A DNA stretch of 64,000 nucleotides. Source: Acidobacteria bacterium Mor1 (GTDB taxonomy: Bacteria > Acidobacteriota > Polarisedimenticolia > Polarisedimenticolales > Polarisedimenticolaceae). Positions 1 to 8,679 of the stretch are shown piece after piece. The DNA is taken from positions 240,882-304,881 of the forward strand of contig CP011806.1 in the NCBI GenBank assembly GCA_001664505.1, given 5' to 3'. The position numbers and the translations under genes were made by a program. Under the pieces are notes generated by a model. The model did not search any database and was not told the origin of the DNA. It saw nothing but the letters and a program-made list of their open reading frames with translations. Every line of letters starts with the position of its first letter. Position 1 is the first letter of the stretch.

Positions 1-1194
1 GCGGACTACGACCTGGACGGGGATCTGGATCTGTTCGTCGGCAACGAGCACGGCGAGCTCACGGCTCCGTCGCAGCTGTTCCGCAACAACGGCGACGGGA
101 CCTTCGTCGACGTCGCCGTCGAGGCCGGAGTCGACAACCTGCGTTTCGCCAAGGCGGTCAGCTGGGGGGATTACGACGGGGATCGCTATCCGGACCTGTT
201 CGTCTCGAACATGAGTCAGGGCTCGGCGGAACGGGGGACCAATCGTCTCTACCGCAACAACGGTGACGGAAGCTTCACCGACGTGGCGCCGAAGCTCGGA
301 CTGACCGAACCGGTGGCCAGCTTCCCCGCCTGGTTCTGGGACTACGACAACGACGGACACCTGGATCTCTACGTCTCTTCCTACGGCGGGCTGGGCGTGC
401 CTCCCCAGGTCGCGGTGGTCGCCGCGGCCTATCTCGGCTGGGGACATCCCGGGGAGAAGGCGCGGCTCTACCGGGGGGACGGGGGCGGGGGATTCACCGA
501 CGTGGCCGCCGAGGCGGGGTTGCAGCGGGCCGCGCTACCCATGGGTGGCAACTTCGGGGATATCGATCAGGACGGATACCTCGATGTCTACCTCGGCACC
601 GGCTATCCGCTCTACGAAGGGCTGATGCCCAACGTGATGTACCTCAATCGAGGGGGCCGTTTCGAGGACGTGACCTTCAGCGCGGGCTTCGGCCACTTGC
701 AAAAGGGGCACGGAATCGCCTTTGCCGACGTCTCCGGCGACGGCTACCCCGAGGTCATCGCCCAGATGGGCGGGATGTATCGCGGCGATGCCTTCGCCAA
801 CGCGCTGTTCGAGAACCCCGGCTTCAGCGGACGGTCGCTGGTGTTCCAGCTCAGGGGAGAGCGGAGCAACCGGGCCGGGGTCGGAGTGCGGTTGACCGTC
901 GAGGTGCTGGCCGGTGGCAGCCGGCGCCAGGTACACCGGGAGATCGGTTCCGGCGGAAGCTTCGGGGCCAACCCGCTGCAGCGCTACCGGGTCGGCCTGG
1001 GAGAGGTCGATGCCGTCGAGCGGGTCGAGGTCTACTGGCCTGCGACGGACAGGCGCATGGTCTTCGCCGGCCTGGACGAGAGCGGCGCACACCCCCTGGG
1101 CCGGGGACAGCACCGGTTCACCGTCGACGAAGGTGAGCGGGTCCTCGAGGCTTCGGGGCCTGCCGGGACGTTCCGCTACCCGGCCCGACCCTGA
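1..1194 (+). CDS. FG-GAP/VCBS propeller protein with C-terminal ASPIC/UnbV domain (CRTAC1-like), 5' end outside window
   Basis: The reading frame is open from base 1, so the N terminus (and any signal peptide) is missing. The readable 397 codons are propeller blades carrying the calcium-binding signature DxDxDGxxDL, for example DYDLDGDLDLFVGN at the very start, DYDNDGHLDLYVSS near base 340 and DIDQDGYLDVYLGTG near base 560, alternating with LYRNNGDGSFTDVA-type segments. The last ~110 residues (about bases 830-1160) look like an ASPIC/UnbV domain, including the ERVEVYWPA strand. Family members are exported or surface-bound, and their ligands are mostly unknown. A second, complete paralogue lies at 5531-7342. 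The stop is TGA at 1192. No downstream partner is on the same strand; a minus-strand gene converges on it. Domain call is firm, function unknown. Confidence 0.9.
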   Translation, partial: ADYDLDGDLDLFVGNEHGELTAPSQLFRNNGDGTFVDVAVEAGVDNLRFAKAVSWGDYDGDRYPDLFVSNMSQGSAERGTNRLYRNNGDGSFTDVAPKLGLTEPVASFPAWFWDYDNDGHLDLYVSSYGGLGVPPQVAVVAAAYLGWGHPGEKARLYRGDGGGGFTDVAAEAGLQRAALPMGGNFGDIDQDGYLDVYLGTGYPLYEGLMPNVMYLNRGGRFEDVTFSAGFGHLQKGHGIAFADVSGDGYPEVIAQMGGMYRGDAFANALFENPGFSGRSLVFQLRGERSNRAGVGVRLTVEVLAGGSRRQVHREIGSGGSFGANPLQRYRVGLGEVDAVERVEVYWPATDRRMVFAGLDESGAHPLGRGQHRFTVDEGERVLEASGPAGTFRYPARP

Positions 1195-1271
1195 ACTCCG
1201 CCGCCGTCCGGCATACAGGCTCCAGCCTCGGCGTTCCGCTTCGACCCTCGGGTTTCTGCACGGCAAAAGAA

Positions 1272-1297
1272 GAGGGGCCGGATCGCTCCGGCCCCTC
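1272..1297 (-). terminator. Intrinsic terminator of the beta-helix gene
   Basis: A perfect 11-bp inverted repeat (GAGGGGCCGGA / TCCGGCCCCTC) with a 4-nt loop. Read on the minus strand it is followed by TTCTTTT, so it terminates the minus-strand gene ending at 1325. On the plus strand there is no U-run, although the hairpin may still block read-through from the propeller gene. Confidence 0.8.
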
Positions 1298-1324
1298 GCT
1301 CGTTCGTTCGGTCTGTTCCCGGGT

Positions 1325-3808
1325 CTACAGGTCCGGGATCGGCGCGTTCTCGCACTGGTCGGTCGTCGTACGCTCGACCATGTCGGTGGATTCGCCGTAG
1401 GTCCCGATCGCGCAGGAGTTGAGCCCGCGCACCAGGTAGTAGTAGGCCTCGCCGACCGGCGGATCCGGTCGCACATCGTCGTAGAAGTCGACGATGTTCA
1501 GGGTGGCGAGACAGGTCGCGTTGATCGTGCCGCCGTCGGTCTGCAGATCGGCGAGGTCACCGCTGGCGATGTCGTAGCGGAAGGCGACGCCGATATTCTG
1601 GTAGGTGATGCGGGTCACCACCGGGTTCATGCCGTCGTCGAAGGGGTTGACCTGAAGGCCGGTCACCTCGGTCGGCGGCGAGTTGGCGAACTGATCGTCC
1701 GGGTTGCAGTCGCAGACATCGTCGACGCCGTCGGAGTCCCGGTCGATCTGGGACGGGTCGGGATCGTCCGGGCAGCTGTCGCAGGCATCGCCCACGAAGT
1801 CGAAGTCTCTGTCCAGCTGCTCGCCGTTGGCCACGGCGGGGCAGTTGTCTTCGAGATCGACCAGGCCGTCACCGTCGGTGTCGACACCCATCGCCGAGGG
1901 GCAGGGCGCCCCGATGGGACCGTACTCGACGCCGTCGCTGGTGATGCCGAGACGGCTGGTGCCGCAGATGTTGGAGTTTTCCACCAGGTAGTAGAAGCCG
2001 GTGCCCGGCGCGGGCTCGTCTTCGTCGACGGTGGTCATCGTCAGCAGCGGTCCGTCGTAGCAGACCTCGTTGCGGGTGAACAGGCCCGCTCCGAAGGTGC
2101 CGCGGTAGACGTTGAATACCCGGCCTTCGACGCCGGGGGACCAGAAGATCGTCGGGTTGTTGAACTCGTTCTCGATGAACCAGTCCAGGGTGTTGCCCAC
2201 CGGTCCGGCCACCTGGGATACCGAGGTGTTGAAGGGCGCGCAGTCGGACGCATCGGGAGTCCCGTCGTTGTCGTCGTCGGGGTCGGTGTCGTTGATGTCG
2301 CCGTCGGCGTCCCAGTCGTTGGTGAAGGTGTGTTCGTAGGCGCCGGGGTCGACGGTGGCGGTGGTGTCGCCGTCGCCGTCCTGGATGCGCGCGTCGCCGT
2401 CGAGGTCGAGGCTGCTGGCCAGGGCGTTGGAGCCGGAGTCGAGAATGCGGCTCGACTCACGCAGGCGCAGGTCGCGGCCGACGCCGTTCTGACGGTCGAC
2501 GAACCCCGGGTTGATCGAGACGTTGCCGCTGTTGCCGATGAACTCTTCGGGCTGGGAGTCGCCACCGATGTTCTCGGCGTTGATGCGACCGGGGTCGCCG
2601 ATGTTTCCGAAGATGTCGGTGAAAGACACGTCCGGGTTGGCGTAGTAGGTGGCGAAACCACCACCCTCGATCCCCGCGGTGTTGAAGGTCAGGATGCTGT
2701 TGGACAGCTCGGCGTCGTAAGCCGCCGATGCGGTCGTATCGAAGTGCAGCGCCGCGCCGTAGCGGTCGGCGGTGTTCTCGATGAACGTGTTGCTGCGGAA
2801 CGCGGCCGTGGTGGTGTTGGTGTGGGCACCACCGCCGTCGCGTCCGGACTCGTTGTACTCGAACAGGTTGTTTTCGATCAGGCCACGGGACGGGGTATAG
2901 GAGCCGCCGTCGAAGAACTGACCCATCTTCACGCCGCCGCCGGCCTCGCCGACGATGTTGCCGCGGATGACGTTGCGGGTGATGGTCGGGGTGGCGGCGT
3001 TGGAGTAGATCACCATGCCGCCGCCTTCGGAGCCCTGGCTGACCTTGGCCACGTCGCCGGCCCGGTTGGCCTCGATGGTGTTGCCCTCGACCAGGGGAGC
3101 CGCGTTGCCGCCGATGTAGATGCCGCCACCCTGGGCGCGTGCGCTGGCCAGGTCCGGCGGGTCGGCGATGTTGTCCATGATCATGTTGTTGGTGATCGTC
3201 GGCTCGGCCCGGCTGCTGGCGCCGGAGCCTTCGACGTAGACACCGCCACCGAAGTAGTTGTCGGTGGCGCCGTTGTTCAGCACGTTGGCCACGATCTGGT
3301 TGTTGGTGATCGTCGGCGAGCTGTTGAACACGAACACGCCGCCGCCGGCGACGAACTGCAGACCGCCACCCACGTCGCGGAAGATTCCCGAGCCGCCGGT
3401 GATGCGGAAGCCGTCGAGGGTGACCTCGGCTCCGGTGGCGAACACCACGGCAGAGCAGGTGAGGTTGGTCGGGCTGGGCTGGCAGTCGCCCTGGGTGCAT
3501 GGCTGGCCGGTGGCGTCGATGATCGTCACTTCAGGTCCATCGGTGGACATGACGTTCACGTTGGGCAGCATGCGCAAAGATTCGTTATAGGTCCCGGGAC
3601 GCACCATGACGTCGCCCCCGCCGCTGCCGTTCAGGTCGCAGATGGCGTCCTGGATCGAGCAGAACGGGTCGAGGTCGGTACCGGAGCCGGGGCCGGGACA
3701 ATTGTCATCGTCCACGAACGCGGTCTGGGCGCTCGCAACCCCGCCGGTTGCCGCGAGGAGGAGCGAGAGAAGCACCAGTCGCGTCAGTGTGGTTCGGAGA
3801 ACAGGCAC
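1325..3808 (-). CDS. Secreted right-handed beta-helix protein with thrombospondin type 3 repeats
   Basis: Probable extracellular protein of 827 aa. I place the start at the GTG at 3808, because AAGGGGA sits 6 nt upstream and the protein then begins directly with a signal peptide (LTRLVLLSLLLAATGGVASA). An ATG 23 codons upstream has no such support. Residues ~30-430 are a parallel beta-helix of the DUF1565/polymorphic-outer-membrane type: repeated N-x-I/F-x-x-N rungs (TITNNQIVANVL, NTIEANRAGD, NVIRGNIVGE). This is followed by VDPGAYEH, DxDxDGxxD repeats of thrombospondin type 3 type, and two copies of a module ending FYYLVENSNICG and YYYLVRGLNSC. Related C-terminal modules occur in the subtilase at 43435-45771. 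Substrate unknown; adhesin or polysaccharide-binding roles are typical of the fold. A strong terminator follows. Confidence 0.85.
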   Translation of the reverse strand: MPVLRTTLTRLVLLSLLLAATGGVASAQTAFVDDDNCPGPGSGTDLDPFCSIQDAICDLNGSGGGDVMVRPGTYNESLRMLPNVNVMSTDGPEVTIIDATGQPCTQGDCQPSPTNLTCSAVVFATGAEVTLDGFRITGGSGIFRDVGGGLQFVAGGGVFVFNSSPTITNNQIVANVLNNGATDNYFGGGVYVEGSGASSRAEPTITNNMIMDNIADPPDLASARAQGGGIYIGGNAAPLVEGNTIEANRAGDVAKVSQGSEGGGMVIYSNAATPTITRNVIRGNIVGEAGGGVKMGQFFDGGSYTPSRGLIENNLFEYNESGRDGGGAHTNTTTAAFRSNTFIENTADRYGAALHFDTTASAAYDAELSNSILTFNTAGIEGGGFATYYANPDVSFTDIFGNIGDPGRINAENIGGDSQPEEFIGNSGNVSINPGFVDRQNGVGRDLRLRESSRILDSGSNALASSLDLDGDARIQDGDGDTTATVDPGAYEHTFTNDWDADGDINDTDPDDDNDGTPDASDCAPFNTSVSQVAGPVGNTLDWFIENEFNNPTIFWSPGVEGRVFNVYRGTFGAGLFTRNEVCYDGPLLTMTTVDEDEPAPGTGFYYLVENSNICGTSRLGITSDGVEYGPIGAPCPSAMGVDTDGDGLVDLEDNCPAVANGEQLDRDFDFVGDACDSCPDDPDPSQIDRDSDGVDDVCDCNPDDQFANSPPTEVTGLQVNPFDDGMNPVVTRITYQNIGVAFRYDIASGDLADLQTDGGTINATCLATLNIVDFYDDVRPDPPVGEAYYYLVRGLNSCAIGTYGESTDMVERTTTDQCENAPIPDL

Positions 3809-3973
3809 AGATTTCCCCTTCAATTGAAAAGAAATCCTTCTCACTCTGGGGGGGACACAGAGCAGGCGGCGGACCATGTTTATTTACAACGGTGCCTGCG
3901 GTTCGACAAGCAGCAAAATCGCGAAAACGGCGTTTCCAATGCGTGTCGAGGAATTATTTCAGACAAAGAAAAA

Positions 3974-3999
3974 GCCCGTGGCGAATAGTCGCCACGGGC
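3974..3999 (-). terminator. Intrinsic terminator of the Cys-rich protein gene
   Basis: Perfect 11-bp stem GCCCGTGGCGA / TCGCCACGGGC with a 4-nt loop. On the minus strand it is followed by TTTTTCTTTG, a strong U-tract. It lies 34 nt past the TAA of the gene at 4033-4617. Confidence 0.85.
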
Positions 4000-4032
4000 C
4001 TTTCCAATCGCTTTGCTTTTGCTAGCTGACGA

Positions 4033-4617
4033 TTACGGGCAGACCGAACCGTTGCTCAGCGAGTCCGACACCACCAGGTTCAGCTTCCAGGCGTTGATCG
4101 GATCCGTCGGGGTTTCCTTCGGACGACGACGCTCGCAGAGGCCGGAGCAGGTACCCTGCTCGCAGAAACCGAAGTTCGAGCAGGTGCCGCGGTCGGAGCA
4201 GGTACCGCCGGTGCAGACGCCCTGGTCACCGCAGTCATCGGCCTTCTTGCACTGACGGCCATCCTTCGGGCCACCGACGCAGACCTTACCGCAGATATCG
4301 TTGTTGAAGCAGATGCGACCGGGGCGGAAACCGCCGACGCAGGTGCCACCGCAATCGTTATCGGCGTCGCACTGACGACCGTCGGTGGTGCCACCGACAC
4401 AACCAGCGACGCAGTCCGAGTCGCCGGCGCACTGACGCTTGTTACGAGCGCCACCGCGGCAGATGTTTTCACAGTCGCTATCGTTGTCGCAGAAGTAATC
4501 GACAGAGCGACCGTTCTCACAGCAGGGGACCAACTCCTGGGCAGCGACAGAACCGCCCAGAGCGAAGACCGCCACGCAACAAATCATGACAAACAACAGA
4601 TGCGAAACCTTTTTCAT
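4033..4617 (-). CDS. Secreted cysteine-rich tandem-repeat protein
   Basis: 194-aa exported protein of unknown function. The start ATG at 4617 is preceded by GGGGAGGT and gives a clean signal peptide (MKKVSHLLFVMICCVAVFAL, cleavage near VAAQ). An ATG 16 codons upstream lacks this. The mature part has about 23 cysteines, mostly arranged in ~22-residue repeats of the form C-x-GG-x4-R-x-C-x2-D-x-D-C-x3-C (CVGGTTDGRQC, CVGGFRPGRIC, CVGGPKDGRQC), then a denser Cys run and a Cys-free tail. The spacing suggests a disulfide-stapled rod, as in other Cys-rich repeat surface proteins. I do not recognise a named family. It has its own promoter region and terminator, so it is probably monocistronic. Confidence 0.8.
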   Translation of the reverse strand: MKKVSHLLFVMICCVAVFALGGSVAAQELVPCCENGRSVDYFCDNDSDCENICRGGARNKRQCAGDSDCVAGCVGGTTDGRQCDADNDCGGTCVGGFRPGRICFNNDICGKVCVGGPKDGRQCKKADDCGDQGVCTGGTCSDRGTCSNFGFCEQGTCSGLCERRRPKETPTDPINAWKLNLVVSDSLSNGSVCP

Positions 4618-4705
4618 CAGACCTCCCCTCGGGCAGGACGTGCCGGGACCAGCCCGTGTCTCCACATCGGCCCGTCACGACTCCGAAATCGTTATTTGGC
4701 GCTTA

Positions 4706-4736
4706 TGGAAGTACTTCCACGCAACATTCGGGTCAA
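4706..4736 (-). promoter_or_regulatory. Candidate promoter with perfect palindrome upstream of the Cys-rich gene
   Basis: On the minus strand a TTGACC -35 (4736-4731) is followed after 17 nt by TACTTC (4713-4708). A perfect 14-bp palindrome, TGGAAGTACTTCCA (4706-4719), covers the -10. The -10 match is poor, so the palindrome is better supported than the promoter. A repressor operator is the simplest reading. It is about 90 nt upstream of the start codon. Confidence 0.35.
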
Positions 4737-4892
4737 GCAAAATTTTGTGTCAGCTTCAGGAGAATTCCCGAAGATGCCAACTCCTCGCACGGCAGCCACT
4801 TGACACTGAAGTATGCCTCTCAACCGGGCCCCCGGACTGTGACGGTCCGAAGACAATTTACCGGTTTCGGGCATCTCTTCGCCCCCTCTTCG

Positions 4893-5345
4893 CTAGCTCG
4901 GGTCCGCCAGGACGGCCTTTGGGGCGCGTCTGACGCGAATCCGAACATCGTCCGCGGGTGCCCCGAGCGTGTCGACGGCAGCTCCCACCCTGGCCTTGCC
5001 GGTCAGGTGATCGCCGAAAACCGTAACGAAACGCTCGATCTCGGCCCGCGTGAACCGATCTTGAGGTGTCCTCGTGGACAGGTTCAGACCGAGAGCCTTC
5101 GAGATGGCCACGACGTCCTTTTCCAGCAGGACTTGGTCCAGGGCCAGCTGGGGAATGGCATGACCTGAGTCTCGAAGGGCCTGTTCGGCCATTGCCGCGT
5201 TATCCGCGGACAGATGTTTGACGTGGGCGATTCGCAGCAAGAAATCCCCGACGGTCTCCGGCTGGCCGGCCGACGTGCTCGTGAGAGCCGCCAGGCAGAC
5301 AAAACCCGCGATCGCCGTCATTCCAAGATGCTTCAGTACAGTCAT
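4893..5345 (-). CDS. Secreted protein of unknown function
   Basis: 150 aa with an N-terminal signal peptide (GMTAIAGFVCLAALTSTSAG, cleavage after TSAG). The mature domain is mostly helical and includes a recurring phrase seen in exported acidobacterial proteins, VGDFLLRIAHVKHLS, plus QDRFTRAEIERFVTVFGDHL. No catalytic motif or metal site is evident. It is divergent from the propeller lipoprotein at 5531, with 185 nt between them. I do not recognise the family. Confidence 0.65.
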   Translation of the reverse strand: MTVLKHLGMTAIAGFVCLAALTSTSAGQPETVGDFLLRIAHVKHLSADNAAMAEQALRDSGHAIPQLALDQVLLEKDVVAISKALGLNLSTRTPQDRFTRAEIERFVTVFGDHLTGKARVGAAVDTLGAPADDVRIRVRRAPKAVLADPS

Positions 5346-5530
5346 TCTTCCTCACAGTTGGCCGCCGGAAAAAATCGACGGTCCCCCCCACTGATCGAAG
5401 ACACGATCCTTATACGTTCATTCCGGCCACGGTCAAGGAATGCCTGTGCCTGGGACGCACCAAACATCGGTGGCACAATGGCCCGAATCAGGGGAAATAT
5501 ACGCCTTCGAACGGACTTGGAGAGGGGTAA

Positions 5531-7342
5531 GTGACTGAAATCACACCGTGGAGCGCTTGCGGACCCGCCGTCCGGGCCGTTTCGGCCGGGGTTTGCGGAT
5601 TGCTGCTGGCTATTTTAGCCCTCGGTTGCCCGGGCTCCCCGGACCCTGAAAAGGGGGATGGGGCGCAGGCTCCACAGGCGGGGCAGTCCGCCCCGGCGGT
5701 CCAATCCTCGGTCCGCTTCGTCGATACCGCCGCCGAGTCCGGGGTGGAACTCGTTTCAGTGTTCGGGAACCTCGAGAAAAATCACCTCCTGGAATCAACC
5801 GGTGGTGGAGCCGCGATCGCCGACTACGACGGCGACGGGGATCTGGACCTCTACCTGACCACCGCCCAGACCACCGACGACTGGTTGGCCGGGCGCCGGC
5901 CGAAGGCCAATGCGCTCTACCGGAACGACGGGGCCGGCCGCTTCGAGGAGGTGGCCGAGGCGGCGGGGGTGGCCCATGCGGCCTGGACCGCCGGCGCCTA
6001 CTTCGTCGACTACGACTCGGACGGCGACCGGGACCTGTTTCTGACCACCTGGGGCCCCAACGTCCTCTACCGCAACGACGGAGACGGCACCTTCACCGAC
6101 GTGACCGCCCAGGCCGGGGTCGCCGGCGGGGCCGGGGACTGGAGCGCCAGCGCCGCGTTCGGCGATCTGGACGGGGATGGCGACCTGGATCTCTACGTCA
6201 CCAACTACTGCGAGTACGACCTGGCCAACCCGCCCTACGGCGGGGACAAGGTGCTCTGGCGGGGGTTCCAGACCTACCGGGGGCCCAAGGGCTTCGTGGC
6301 CCAGCCGGACCGCCTCTACGAGAACCTGGGGAACGGCCGCTTCCGCGACGTCTCCGACAGTTCGGGTGTTGCCGGCTCGCCGCCGCTCTACGGCCTCGGA
6401 GTCGTCTTCGCCGACCTCGAGGAGGACGGCGACCTCGATATCTACGTGGCCAACGATTCCCGCTCGAACTACCTGTGGCGCAACGACGGCGGGCTGCGAT
6501 TCAGCGAGATCGCCTCCTTTGCCGGGGTCGCGACCAACGAGGACGCCAAGGAGCAGGCGGGGATGGGGATCGATGCCGGCGACTACGACGGCGACGGACG
6601 CCTCGACCTGGTGGTGACCAACTTCTCCCACGACTGGGACACCCTGTACCGCAACGAGGGAGGCCTGCAGTTCCTCGACGCGACCTTCATGGCCGGTCTG
6701 CGAGACACCTATCTGGATCTGGCCTGGGGCACCAAGCTGTTCGACTTCGACAACGACGGGCACCTCGATCTGTTCGTGGCCAACGGGCACATCTATCCCC
6801 AGGTCGACGAGCACCCGCAGCTCGGCCTGACCTACGCCCAGCAGAACATCCTGCTGCGCAACACCGGGCAGGGTGGGTTCGTGGATGTCTCCGACGTCAC
6901 CGGACCGGGGATGGCCCTGATCGAGGGCTCCAGGGCCTTCGCCATCGAGGACCTGGACTTCGACGGCGACCTGGATCTCCTGATCGGCAACCTGGACGGG
7001 CCTCCGAACCTGCTGCGCAATGACGGAGGCAACGCCGGGAGTTGGATCTCGGTGGAGCTGGTCGGCACCGAGTCCCCCCGGGACGCGATCGGAGCCCGTC
7101 TCACCCTCGAGTTCGCCGGGCGCCGCCTGGTCCGTGAGGTCAACCCCTTCGGTTCCTATCAGTCCCAGAGCGCCTACGCGGTGCACTTCGGGCTGGGTGC
7201 CCACGAGGACACCGCGGAGCTCACCATCCGTTGGCCCTCGGGTCTCGAGGAGACGATCTCTTCGCTGCCGTCCCGCCGGTTCCTGCGGGTTACCGAGGGG
7301 CAAGGGGCCTTCGAGGTCCTCAGGGAAGGAAGCGGGTCATGA
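5531..7342 (+). CDS. CRTAC1-family FG-GAP/ASPIC-UnbV lipoprotein
   Basis: 603 aa. The start is GTG at 5531 behind GAGAGGGG. A hydrophobic segment ends in the lipobox LALGC, so the protein is probably a lipid-anchored periplasmic or surface protein. Blades with DYDGDGDLDLYLTT, DLDGDGDLDLYVTN, DFDNDGHLDLFVAN and similar segments run from residue ~75 to ~490. An ASPIC/UnbV domain follows (GRRLVREVNPFGSYQSQS, AELTIRWPSG). It overlaps the following TPR lipoprotein by an ATGA junction, so the two are translationally coupled and may act together in the envelope. TPR proteins and CRTAC1 propellers are often adjacent in Acidobacteriota and Planctomycetota; the shared function is unknown. It is paralogous to the fragment at 1-1194. 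Confidence 0.92.
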   Translation: MTEITPWSACGPAVRAVSAGVCGLLLAILALGCPGSPDPEKGDGAQAPQAGQSAPAVQSSVRFVDTAAESGVELVSVFGNLEKNHLLESTGGGAAIADYDGDGDLDLYLTTAQTTDDWLAGRRPKANALYRNDGAGRFEEVAEAAGVAHAAWTAGAYFVDYDSDGDRDLFLTTWGPNVLYRNDGDGTFTDVTAQAGVAGGAGDWSASAAFGDLDGDGDLDLYVTNYCEYDLANPPYGGDKVLWRGFQTYRGPKGFVAQPDRLYENLGNGRFRDVSDSSGVAGSPPLYGLGVVFADLEEDGDLDIYVANDSRSNYLWRNDGGLRFSEIASFAGVATNEDAKEQAGMGIDAGDYDGDGRLDLVVTNFSHDWDTLYRNEGGLQFLDATFMAGLRDTYLDLAWGTKLFDFDNDGHLDLFVANGHIYPQVDEHPQLGLTYAQQNILLRNTGQGGFVDVSDVTGPGMALIEGSRAFAIEDLDFDGDLDLLIGNLDGPPNLLRNDGGNAGSWISVELVGTESPRDAIGARLTLEFAGRRLVREVNPFGSYQSQSAYAVHFGLGAHEDTAELTIRWPSGLEETISSLPSRRFLRVTEGQGAFEVLREGSGS

Positions 7343-8661
7343 CGCATCGTCGTGCCCTTCTGTCGGCGGGAGGGATGCTGTTGACGCTGGCCGTGCTGTC
7401 CTCCTGCGCAGGTGGTGGGGATACCGCCGCGCCGGCCGCCGGTCCTGCGCCGGCCCCGCCGGGGCCGGAGTACGCCGCAGCGCTGGCCCAGGCCGACGGG
7501 CTGCTGTCCCAGGGGGACCTGCAGGGGGCCCTGCGGGCCTCGACCCAGGCGCTGCTCGCGGCGCCGGCGCTGTCCGAACCCTATGAGCGGGTCAGCAGCC
7601 TCTACAGTCAGATGGGGCGCCACGATCAGGGGGCCGGGTTCTTCACCATGGCGGCGGAGCGCTTTCCCCGGCAGGCCGAACCGGCGTTCTACCAGGGGAT
7701 CCACCTTTATCAGCTCGCACGCTGGGACGAGGCGCTGGCGGCCTTCGATCGCTGCGTCGCCCTCCGGTCGGACATGTCCGAGGCGCACTTTCAGCGCGGC
7801 GTCGTGCTCCAGGCCAAGGCGGACTTCGACGGAGCCATCGCGGCCCTCCAACGCGCCGGCGAACTGAGCCCCAGGGATCCGTTCATCGCCGTTCGCCTGG
7901 CCCGCATGCTGCGGGTCGCCGGCCGCTACGACGAGGCCCGCACGGTGGTCGAGGGCGCCCGCCGGTTGAGTCCCGGGGTGCCCGCGGTGCACTACGCCCT
8001 GGGGCAGGTGCTTCAGCGGGTGGGAACCGACGAAGAGGCCGAGGCGGCCTATCGCCGCGCCATCGAGCTCGATCCCGGGCATCGGCGGGCCCGTCACGAC
8101 CTGGGGAGGCTCCTGGCCCGCAACGGCCGGAATGCCGAGGCGCGGGTCGAGCAGGTGCTTTCGGGCTACATGAAGAAGGTCGAGGAGGAACGGGCTCAGC
8201 TGGTGCGGCTGGTCGGCCTCTCGGAGCAGGATCCGGCTCCCGCCCTGGCGTTGGCCGATCTGGAGATCTCCGCGGGCCGTCTGTCCGAGGTCACCCGCTG
8301 GGTCGGCCGCGCCGAGGCCCTGGGCGCCGACGGGGGAGCGGTCTCGCGCCTGAGGGCCCGGGTGGCCTACCTGAGCGGGGATCCCGGTGGCGGAGACGCG
8401 GAACTGGGCGGAGCCGCCGAGGGGCCTCTGATGAACGCCCACCGCGAGCTGGCCAAGGGAAACGGCGGAAGAGTCGCGGAGCTTCTGGGGGCCTGGGCGG
8501 GATCGTCGGAACGGTCCGCCGCCGAACTGCGCGCCGCCGCGTCGCTGCATCGCCGGCTCGACCGCCTCGACCCGGCGGTCGATCTGCTCGAACGAGCCGC
8601 GCGGCTGCCTTCGGTGCTCGAACCCTTCGCCGGCCAGATCACCGGCCAGACGCCCGGCTAG
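7339..8661 (+). CDS. TPR-repeat lipoprotein
   Basis: 440 aa. The ATG at 7339 overlaps the upstream stop (ATGA) and has AGGGAAGGA as ribosome site. The signal peptide ends with the lipobox LSSC, followed by an Ala/Pro/Gly linker. From residue ~45 there are about eight tetratricopeptide repeats, for example EPAFYQGIHLYQLARWDEAL, AVHYALGQVLQRVGTDEEAE and RARHDLGRLLARNGRNAEA. The C-terminal third (from ~residue 285) is also helical and repeat-like but more degenerate. It is likely a scaffold for protein contacts at the outer or inner membrane, coupled to the CRTAC1-like partner upstream. No enzymatic residues are visible. Confidence 0.88.
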   Translation: MTHRRALLSAGGMLLTLAVLSSCAGGGDTAAPAAGPAPAPPGPEYAAALAQADGLLSQGDLQGALRASTQALLAAPALSEPYERVSSLYSQMGRHDQGAGFFTMAAERFPRQAEPAFYQGIHLYQLARWDEALAAFDRCVALRSDMSEAHFQRGVVLQAKADFDGAIAALQRAGELSPRDPFIAVRLARMLRVAGRYDEARTVVEGARRLSPGVPAVHYALGQVLQRVGTDEEAEAAYRRAIELDPGHRRARHDLGRLLARNGRNAEARVEQVLSGYMKKVEEERAQLVRLVGLSEQDPAPALALADLEISAGRLSEVTRWVGRAEALGADGGAVSRLRARVAYLSGDPGGGDAELGGAAEGPLMNAHRELAKGNGGRVAELLGAWAGSSERSAAELRAAASLHRRLDRLDPAVDLLERAARLPSVLEPFAGQITGQTPG

Positions 8662-8679
8662 CAAGCCGCAGGGGCGTCG

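Noticed and set aside
914-3988. A very long plus-strand frame opposite the beta-helix gene
   Set aside because: The translation is Val/Gly/Asp-rich without motifs, while the minus strand encodes a signal peptide, beta-helix rungs and calcium repeats. Long antisense frames are expected at this GC content.
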